DNA of 5,482 nt, from the NCBI GenBank assembly GCA_026400595.1, contig JAPLOT010000549.1, positions 1-5,482 of the forward strand, written 5' to 3'. The stretch's first letter is position 1, and each line of letters starts with the position of its first letter. Of the stretch, positions 1 through 4,593 are shown piece after piece. The position numbers and the translations under genes were made by a program. The notes under the pieces were generated by a model that saw nothing but the letters and a program-made list of their open reading frames with translations, did no database searches and had not been told where the DNA came from. The stretch comes from Alphaproteobacteria bacterium (GTDB lineage: Bacteria > Pseudomonadota > Alphaproteobacteria > Rhizobiales > Aestuariivirgaceae).

Positions 1-245
1 TTGCCCACGGCGTCGAGCGCCACATCGACCTGGACCGCCAGGCCCTCAGGGTAGGTGCCGCCGGTTGCCGAGAAGACCGTGCAGACTTCCGTGGTGATGG
101 TGAAGCCGGGCGGAACCGGCAGGCCGAGATTGGCCATTTCGGCGAGGTTGGCGCCCTTGCCGCCGAGCAGGGCCTTCATGTCGGCACGCCCTTCGGCCGA
201 GCCGCCGCCAAAAGCATAAACGAATTTGTGGGACTCGGCCGCCAT
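1..245 (-). CDS. ppdK: Pyruvate, phosphate dikinase, N-terminal 81 residues (cut by window edge)
   Basis: PPDK is a cytosolic enzyme that interconverts pyruvate + ATP + Pi and phosphoenolpyruvate + AMP + PPi, feeding gluconeogenesis or pyrophosphate-linked glycolysis. Only the start of the ATP-grasp nucleotide-binding domain is visible. The ATG at 243-245 opens a frame beginning MAAESHKFVYAFGGG. It contains the family hallmarks GGKGANLAEM (residues 28-37) and LGLPVPPGFTITTE (residues 40-53), shared with PEP synthase and PPDK. The TEVC followed by a TGGTYPEGL-type stretch fits PPDK rather than PEP synthase. A GAGAGT ribosome binding site (252-257) ends six bases before the ATG and supports this start. 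The frame stays open to base 1, so the phosphohistidine and PEP-binding domains lie outside. The gene follows the MFS gene on the same strand after 133 bp, with a possible terminator between, so it probably has its own promoter. Confidence 0.93.
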   Translation of the reverse strand, partial: MAAESHKFVYAFGGGSAEGRADMKALLGGKGANLAEMANLGLPVPPGFTITTEVCTVFSATGGTYPEGLAVQVDVALDAVG

Positions 246-306
246 GGTCGCACTCTCGATTCTGAATTGGAACGTTGCAAAACTTAGCGGGCGGCGGCCC
301 TGCTTG

Positions 307-336
307 ATTCAAACCACACTTGCCGACCGAGTGCAA
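307..336 (-). promoter_or_regulatory. Weak candidate promoter for ppdK
   Basis: Read on the minus strand, TTGCAC (336-331) and TTGAAT (312-307) are separated by 18 bases, about 60 bases upstream of the ppdK ATG. The match to the sigma-70 consensus is partial. The choice rests on position and spacing only, so this is an inference. Confidence 0.2.
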
Positions 337-344
337 CGCAATAT

Positions 345-354
345 CGCACGTGCG
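345..354. promoter_or_regulatory. Perfect 10-bp palindrome CGCACGTGCG upstream of ppdK
   Basis: The palindrome lies in the MFS-ppdK gap, just upstream of the candidate -35 box. Its placement would suit an operator, but short GC-rich palindromes also arise by chance and I do not recognise a regulator for it. Confidence 0.2.
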
Positions 355-356
355 TA

Positions 357-379
357 AGATCGTTTCAGGCAAACGATCT
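357..379 (-). terminator. Hairpin directly after the MFS stop codon
   Basis: AGATCGTTT (357-365) and AAACGATCT (371-379) form a perfect 9-bp stem around a 5-base loop. It begins at the TGA stop (379-381) of the transporter gene. On the minus strand the stem is followed only by a very short T run (TTA), so it is at best a weak intrinsic terminator. It may instead protect the 3' end of the mRNA or separate the transporter from ppdK. Confidence 0.45.
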
Positions 380-1608
380 CAGGCCGTGGCCGCCCGGGGC
401 GCGATCTTTCCAGGCGAGCGGATGAAGAGGATCCACAGGGCGATGCCGAGGTTCAGCACGTTCCAGGCGATGCCGTTGAGGAAGGCGGCCTGGTAGGAAC
501 CGGTCCAGTCATAGATTTCGCCCGAGAGCCAGCCACCCAGCGCCATGCCGAAGACGGTGGCGGTCAGCACCATCGAGATCCGCGCGCCCGCCTCGCGCGC
601 CGGGAAGTGGTCGCGGATGATCAGTGCATAGCTCGGCACGATGCCGCCCTGCGACAGGCCGAAGAGCGCCGAGACCACGTAGAGCGACACCAGTCCGTCG
701 AAGGGAATGTAGAGGATGAGCGCCAGCATCTGCAGGAAGGAGCCGGCGATCAGCGTGGCGAGGCCGCCGATCCGGTCGGCGATGAAGCCCGAGGCCAGGC
801 GGCTGATGACGCCGAAGCCCAGCATCATCGACAGCATCTCGGCGCCGCGCGCGGGCCCGTAGCCGAGGTCGGCGCAATAAGCCACGATATGGACCTGCGG
901 CATCGACATGGCGACGCAGCAGGCCAGTCCCGCCAGCACCAGCGCAGGATAGAGCAAGGGATGCGACGGCAAGAGGCCCTTGCGGCCCGCCGCCTGGCTG
1001 GCAGGGCTGGCGCTGTCGTCGAACTGCGGGCGGCGGCGCAGGAGCTGCGCGAGCGGCAGCATCACCACCACGCAGATGATGCCGATGGCAATGTAAGTCG
1101 CACGCCAGCCATAGGTCGCGATGGCGCTCTGCATGAAGGGCGGCCAGATGGTGCCGGCGATGTAGTTGCCGCTGGCGACAATGGCGACCGCAATGCCGCG
1201 CCGGCGCAGGAACCATTGCGAGACGTCGGCCACCAGCGGGCCGAAGGTGGCAGCGCTTCCGGCAAAGCCGATCAGCACCGCCTGCACCACCAGAAGCTGC
1301 CAGTAGGTCTGCGACAGGGCGGCCAGCACGAAGCCCGCGCCCAGCGCCACGGCGGCGATCGACACCGGCACGATGATGCCGAAGCGGTCGGCCACCTTGC
1401 CCATGGTGAAGCCACCCAGCGCGAAGCCGATGAAGGTGACGGTGTAAGGCAGGGACGCACCGGCGCGGTCGATGCCGAATTCCTGCTGGATGGTGGGAAT
1501 CACCACCACCGCAAGCCACAGCCCGATGCCGCCCACGATGGCGAGCACCAGCGAGATGCCGAGCCGGAACCAGGCATAGCGGCTGTCGGGCGCGAAGGCG
1601 GTGGTCAT
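379..1608 (-). CDS. Major facilitator superfamily transporter, monocarboxylate-transporter-like
   Basis: This complete 409-residue protein has about twelve hydrophobic membrane segments, two six-helix halves, and a charged cytoplasmic loop at about residues 190-215 (RRRPQFDD onward), typical of MFS secondary carriers in the inner membrane. The helix 2-3 motif A is seen as GKVADRFG (residues 70-77) and its second-half counterpart as GFIADRIGG (274-282). After helix 4, the ADVSQWFLRRRGIA stretch (127-140) and the following SGN...PP...GWR pattern resemble monocarboxylate/oxalate-formate type carriers. The substrate cannot be read from sequence. Its place next to ppdK makes pyruvate or another small carboxylate a reasonable guess, but only a guess. 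The ATG at 1606-1608 gives a short cytoplasmic N-terminus before helix 1. The upstream ribosome binding site is poor (a G-rich ACGGGGC). The gene is divergent from the sensor remnant and is followed at once by a hairpin. Confidence 0.9.
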   Translation of the reverse strand: MTTAFAPDSRYAWFRLGISLVLAIVGGIGLWLAVVVIPTIQQEFGIDRAGASLPYTVTFIGFALGGFTMGKVADRFGIIVPVSIAAVALGAGFVLAALSQTYWQLLVVQAVLIGFAGSAATFGPLVADVSQWFLRRRGIAVAIVASGNYIAGTIWPPFMQSAIATYGWRATYIAIGIICVVVMLPLAQLLRRRPQFDDSASPASQAAGRKGLLPSHPLLYPALVLAGLACCVAMSMPQVHIVAYCADLGYGPARGAEMLSMMLGFGVISRLASGFIADRIGGLATLIAGSFLQMLALILYIPFDGLVSLYVVSALFGLSQGGIVPSYALIIRDHFPAREAGARISMVLTATVFGMALGGWLSGEIYDWTGSYQAAFLNGIAWNVLNLGIALWILFIRSPGKIAPRAATA

Positions 1609-1752
1609 GCCCCGTTGCTACGCGAGGGCTGGCGACAGGTCAAAGCCAGTTGCCGCATAACTGTCGGTCCTGTTTGGAATGACGGTTGCATTGGCGCGCA
1701 TGATGACGCATCCAAGGGCCGGGCGGACGATCGGGAGTCGGGGTGTGATTCA
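1609..1752. promoter_or_regulatory. Divergent intergenic region between transporter and sensor remnant
   Basis: This 144-bp stretch separates two genes that point away from each other, so it should hold promoters for both. I see only weak sigma-70-like boxes on either strand, for example TTGACC on the minus strand too close to the transporter ATG, and none I would defend. On the plus strand a GGGAG (1733-1737) lies 15 bases before the sensor ATG, rather far for a ribosome binding site. Confidence 0.35.
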
Positions 1753-2186
1753 ATGAATATCCTCCGCATGCGCTTCTGGCTGATGGCGCTGGCGCTGATA
1801 GCCATCGTGGCCGTTCACTTCGGCCTCGCGGTCACCATCTCGCGCATGGTGAGCGACCGGCTGGTGCAGCGCGAGGCCGAGATCACCCAGGAGTTTCTCA
1901 ACAGCATCCTCGCCGCCGAGGGCACCGCCGCCGAACTCTACGCTGTCCCGGCACCCAGGCGCTGAACCGCCAGCGCGGCGAGATGCTGGTCGAAGCCTAT
2001 GTGCCGGTCGGCGGCCCGGACGGCAAGGTGGTGGCGGTGGTCGAGTTCTATCGCAGCGGCGACATGGTCGAGCAGACGGTGAGCGACATCAGGCTGCGCA
2101 TCTGGGTCGCCGCCGCCCTGTCCGCCGCCATCCTCTTCGCCATGTTCGCCGCCGTCACGGCCCTGCGGCAGCGCATCAGGTCATAG
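1753..2186 (+). pseudogene. Broken N-terminal part of a two-helix membrane sensor protein
   Basis: Two adjacent frames read as pieces of one protein. Piece one (ATG 1753 to TGA 1965, 70 residues) starts MNILRMRFW, has a membrane helix at about residues 8-29, then an amphipathic stretch (SDRLVQREAEITQEFLNS) leading into a periplasmic region. Piece two is in another frame and is convincing from about 1950 to the TAG at 2184-2186. It contains ALNRQRGEMLVEAYVPVGG, a glycine/valine-rich beta segment ending VVEFYRSGD, and a second membrane helix (IWVAAALSAAILFAMFAAV). This helix, extracellular sensor, helix layout is usual at the front of histidine kinases and diguanylate cyclases. No HAMP, kinase or GGDEF domain follows, and the protein stops about ten residues after helix 2. 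Much of the periplasmic domain also seems absent at the frame break. The family is inferred from architecture, not from a recognised motif. A naturally short sensor-only protein with a sequencing frameshift is the alternative. Confidence 0.6.
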
Positions 2187-2190
2187 AAGC

Positions 2191-2242
2191 TTGCCCTTCT
2201 CCCGCTTGCGGGAGAAGGTGGCCGAAGGCCGGATGAGGGCCG
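2191..2242. repeat. REP-like double palindrome between convergent genes
   Basis: The first hairpin is an 11-bp perfect stem, CCTTCTCCCGC (2195-2205) with GCGGGAGAAGG (2208-2218), which folds as a 10-bp stem with a CTTG loop. A second small hairpin, GGCC-GAA-GGCC (2220-2230), follows at once, then GGATGAGGGC. From memory, the CTCCCGCTTGCGGGAG core followed by a GATGAGGG tail is the form of a dispersed intergenic palindromic repeat in many alphaproteobacteria and other high-GC bacteria. It lies between two 3' ends and could also act as a bidirectional terminator, though it lacks a T-tract. Copy number elsewhere cannot be seen here. Confidence 0.7.
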
Positions 2243-2255
2243 GTGGGGCTTTCGC

Positions 2256-2717
2256 TCAGCCTTCGATCCGGGAGAAATCCGCGACGTCCAGCGTCGCCTG
2301 GCGGATGCGGTTCAGCAGCCTGAGGCGGTTCTCGCGGAAGGTGGCGTCCTTGTCGTTCACCGTCACATGCTCGAAGAAGGCATCGACCGGCGCGCGCAGC
2401 TTGGCGATGGCCGCCATGGCGCCCTCGAAATCCTCCTGCTCGATCGCCCTGCGGGTCTGGCCCGTGGCCACCGTGATCGCCGAGTGCAGCGCCTTCTCCT
2501 CGCCCTTGATGAGCTGGCTGAAATGGACGTCGCCCTCATAGGTCTTGCCGTCCTTCTTCTCCTCGATGCGGAGGATGTTGGCGGCGCGCTTTACTCCGGC
2601 GAGAAGATTCCGGCCGTCGTCGGTGTCGAGGAACTTCGACAGTGCGTCGACACGGCGCACGATCAGCAGCAGGTCGTCCTGGTTGCCCAGTGCGAAGACC
2701 GCATCATTTGCGAGTGT
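2256..2717 (-). pseudogene. glyS: Glycyl-tRNA synthetase beta subunit, C-terminal fragment in a shifted frame
   Basis: This frame is open from 2717, just after an in-frame TGA at 2720-2718, to the TGA at 2258-2256, about 153 codons. It contains DAVFALGNQDDLLLIVRRVD, then SKFLDTDDGRNLLAGVKRAA, and later VDAFFEHVTVNDKD and ENRLRLLNRIRQ. Together these are the C-terminal anticodon-binding region of bacterial GlyS and align to the end of E. coli GlyS, which finishes with a comparable DAFFDKVMV...RLTMLEKLRE pattern. It has no obvious ribosome binding site; a GTG at 2660 is the first standard start codon but falls inside conserved sequence. It is therefore the detached tail of the upstream glyS frame, not a separate gene. 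Its 3' end faces the sensor remnant across the REP-like palindrome. Confidence 0.85.
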
Positions 2718-4228
2718 TCAACCATCGAGTAAGCTCGCAAGAACAGTTTCATCATTGGAAGTCGCAGAGACTTGTCCACGATTATGCGGATCACCCCCAG
2801 CGCCGCGCGCCGCAGCGCATAGGGGTCCTTCGACCCGGTTGGCTTCTCGTCGATGGCCCAGAAGCCCACCAGCGTGTCCAGCTTGTCGGCCAGCGCCACC
2901 GCCTGGCCCACGCGCGAGGCGGGGATCGTGTCGCTGGGGCCCACCGGCTTGTAGTGATCGCGGATGGCATCGGCCACCTCGGGATCGATGCCCTGGTCCA
3001 GCGCATAGTAGCGGCCCATCAGGCCCTGCAGCTCGGGGAACTCGCCCACCATGCCGGTGACCAGGTCGGCCTTGGACAGGCGCGCGGCAAGCTCAGCCTT
3101 CTCGGCATCGGCGCCGATGGCTTTGGCGATCTCGCCGGCCAGCGCGGCGATGCGCGTCACCCGCTCGCCCTGGCTGCCGAGACTGGCATGGAAGGTGATG
3201 GCATCGAGCTTTGCCGCCCAGTCGGCGAGCTTCACCTTGCGATCCTGGTCCCAGAAGAACTTGGCATCGCTCAGGCGCGCGGCGATCACCTTGTTGTTGC
3301 CGGCGACGATCAGCTTGCCGCCGTCCTTCGCCACCAGATTGGCCACCATGAGATAGCGGTTGGCCAGCCTGCCGGTCTTGCTGTCGCGCAGCGCGAAGCA
3401 TTTCTGATGGGTCTTGATCGACGTGGCGATCACCTCGGGCGGCACGCTGAGGAAGCTCTCGTCGAAGCTTCCCATCAGCACCACCGGCCATTCGACCAGG
3501 CCCGCCGTCTCCCGGAGCAGCCCTTCGTCCTCGATCATCTCGAGGCCCTGCGCAAAGGCAAGGTTGCGCGCCTCGGTGCGGATGGTCTCGGCCCTTGCGG
3601 CCGCGTCGACGATGACGAAGTCCTTGTAGAGCTTATGCGCATAGTCCTCGAAGCGCCGCACGGTGAAGGCGGGCCCGCCCATGATGCGATGGCCGCGCGT
3701 GACATTGCCGCTGGCGATGCCGTCAACCGCGAAGGGCACCACCTCGCCATCGAAGGTGCAGACGATGGACTTCAGCGGCCGCACCCAGCGCAAGGACCCC
3801 GATCCCCAGCGCATCGACTTGGGCCAGGGGAAGCTGCGGATGATGTGCGGCGCGATCTCGGCGATCACATCGGTGGCCGCACGGCCCGCCTTGCGGATCA
3901 CCGCGACGTAGAATTTGCCCTTCTTGTCGTCCTGCAGCGTGAGTTGGTCCAGCGTCAGGCCGGTCGATTTCAGGAACCCGTCGATCGCCTGCTGGGGCGC
4001 ATCGACGCGCGGACCCTTGCGCTCCTCGGCCACGTCGGCCGCCTTGGCATTGAGCCCTTCCACCGACAGGGTCAGGCGGCGCGCGCCGCCATGCGCCTGC
4101 GCGCCCTCATAGGTCAGTCCCGCATCCACCAGGGCATTGGTCACCATCTGGCGCAGGTCGTCCGCCGCCTTCGCCTGCATGCGCGCGGGGATTTCCTCGG
4201 AAAACAGTTCGATCAGCAATTCGGGCAT
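2663..4228 (-). CDS. glyS: Glycyl-tRNA synthetase beta subunit, truncated by frameshift/internal deletion
   Basis: GlyS pairs with GlyQ in the cytosolic alpha2-beta2 glycyl-tRNA synthetase and supplies most tRNA-binding surface. The ATG at 4226-4228 has GGAG seven bases upstream and gives MPELLIELFSEEIPARM, the normal N-terminus. Conserved blocks run in order: MRWGSGSLRWVRP (139-151), VTRGHRIMG (176-184), LVEWPVVLMGSF (244-255), KTHQKCF (272-278), RLSDAKFFWDQDRK (318-331), the HD-domain stretch TGMVGEFPELQGLMGRYYA (391-409), and KDPYALRRAALGVIRII (467-483). Similarity fades after about residue 496 (PMMKLF). The last ~25 residues are out of register and end at TGA 2663-2665, giving 521 residues against 689 in E. 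coli. The true C-terminal domain lies in another frame downstream, and about 30-40 residues between the two are missing. As written, the product lacks the anticodon-binding domain and should not be functional. Confidence 0.92.
   Translation of the reverse strand: MPELLIELFSEEIPARMQAKAADDLRQMVTNALVDAGLTYEGAQAHGGARRLTLSVEGLNAKAADVAEERKGPRVDAPQQAIDGFLKSTGLTLDQLTLQDDKKGKFYVAVIRKAGRAATDVIAEIAPHIIRSFPWPKSMRWGSGSLRWVRPLKSIVCTFDGEVVPFAVDGIASGNVTRGHRIMGGPAFTVRRFEDYAHKLYKDFVIVDAAARAETIRTEARNLAFAQGLEMIEDEGLLRETAGLVEWPVVLMGSFDESFLSVPPEVIATSIKTHQKCFALRDSKTGRLANRYLMVANLVAKDGGKLIVAGNNKVIAARLSDAKFFWDQDRKVKLADWAAKLDAITFHASLGSQGERVTRIAALAGEIAKAIGADAEKAELAARLSKADLVTGMVGEFPELQGLMGRYYALDQGIDPEVADAIRDHYKPVGPSDTIPASRVGQAVALADKLDTLVGFWAIDEKPTGSKDPYALRRAALGVIRIIVDKSLRLPMMKLFLRAYSMVEHSQMMRSSHWATRTTCC
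2697..2790 (-). other. Lower-GC junction patch where the glyS frame breaks
   Basis: Hand count gives 42 G+C in 90 bases (47%) for 2701-2790, against 39/60 (65%) for 2641-2700 and 43/60 (72%) for 2791-2850. Codons here are unlike the rest of the gene (ATA, TCT, CGA, CTT, CCA, AAA, TTG, GCT). The patch includes a 7-bp inverted repeat TTGCGAG (2708-2714) / CTCGCAA (2734-2740) and a 7-bp direct repeat CATCATT (2702-2708 and 2750-2756). The left part of the patch no longer encodes recognisable GlyS in either frame. Confidence 0.65.
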
Positions 4229-4299
4229 CGGCCAACTCCGGACGGGCCCGGCACTTAGCAGCCCCGCCCCGCCTTGTCACCCGTGGCCGCCTCGCAGCG

Positions 4300-4539
4300 C
4301 TACAGCGCCTTGTGGCTGCCGTCGCAGAAAGGTCCGGCCTTGGTCTGCTTGCAGGCGCAGAAGAACTTGCGGCCGGTGGCCTCGGCGGTCCACTTCACCG
4401 GCGCGAAGGCCGTGCCCTTGTGGCTGCCGTCGCAGAAGGGCTGGCGCTTGGACTGGCCGCAGGCGCACCACCAGTAGTCCTTTCCGGCCTCGACCTCGAC
4501 GGGTATCGGCGTCTTCTGGGCAATGTGAGCGGCGGTCAT
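4300..4539 (-). CDS. Small protein with two CDGSH iron-sulfur motifs
   Basis: This is a complete 79-residue protein. Motif one is C25-A-C27-G-Q-S-K-R-Q-P-F-C36-D-G-S-H40 and motif two is C61-A-C63-K-Q-T-K-A-G-P-F-C72-D-G-S-H76. Each has the full three-cysteine, one-histidine ligand set for a [2Fe-2S] cluster of the CDGSH (mitoNEET) family, so two clusters are expected per chain. There is no membrane segment or signal peptide, so it should be cytosolic. The family is linked to electron or cluster transfer, but no role is established for this type. The ATG at 4537-4539 is preceded by AAGGA (4547-4551) at seven bases. The gene starts 54 bp after the glyQ stop and ends 71 bp before glyS, so it is probably cotranscribed with both. 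The two halves also repeat at DNA level. Confidence 0.92.
   Translation of the reverse strand: MTAAHIAQKTPIPVEVEAGKDYWWCACGQSKRQPFCDGSHKGTAFAPVKWTAEATGRKFFCACKQTKAGPFCDGSHKAL
4308..4437. repeat. Direct repeat inside the CDGSH gene (22 bp identical, 108 bp apart)
   Basis: Bases 4308-4329 and 4416-4437 are identical over 22 positions. The 108-bp offset is exactly 36 codons, the distance between the two CDGSH motifs. The repeat covers the PFCDGSHK end of each motif and fits tandem duplication of one iron-sulfur unit, or strong constraint on both copies. Confidence 0.8.
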
Positions 4540-4572
4540 GCTGTCGTCCTTCCGGTTTTCTCGACATCGATA

Positions 4573-4587
4573 CGCGGCGAGGCCGCG
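4573..4587 (-). other. Small GC hairpin between glyQ and the CDGSH gene
   Basis: CGCGGC (4573-4578) and GCCGCG (4582-4587) form a 6-bp all-GC stem with a 3-base loop, seven bases past the glyQ stop codon. There is no T-tract, so a terminator is unlikely. It could set mRNA processing between the two genes, or be chance in GC-rich DNA. Confidence 0.25.
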
Positions 4588-4593
4588 GGGAGA

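Noticed and set aside
46..372. 108-residue minus-strand frame over the ppdK start and its leader
   Set aside because: It overlaps the genuine ppdK N-terminus in another frame and its arginine- and histidine-rich translation matches nothing.
607..1752. Long plus-strand open frame opposite the MFS gene, running into the sensor frame
   Set aside because: It is an antisense shadow of the transporter with low-complexity H/R/G/A/Q-rich translation. Only the part from the ATG at 1753 reads as a real protein.
2663..2720. Programmed ribosomal frameshift joining the two glyS frames
   Set aside because: I see no slippery heptamer with a downstream structure in the right register, and a shift would not restore the 30-40 residues that appear to be missing.
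2701..2760. Insertion sequence or small mobile element in glyS
   Set aside because: The patch is too short, has no terminal inverted repeats with a target duplication, and excising the segment between the CATCATT repeats (48 bp, a multiple of three) would not restore the reading frame.
2642..4258. 538-residue open frame on the plus strand opposite glyS
   Set aside because: It is the mirror of a strongly conserved glyS frame in high-GC DNA, its composition is dominated by H, R, G, A and Q, it has no recognisable motif, and it crosses the glyS break without changing character.
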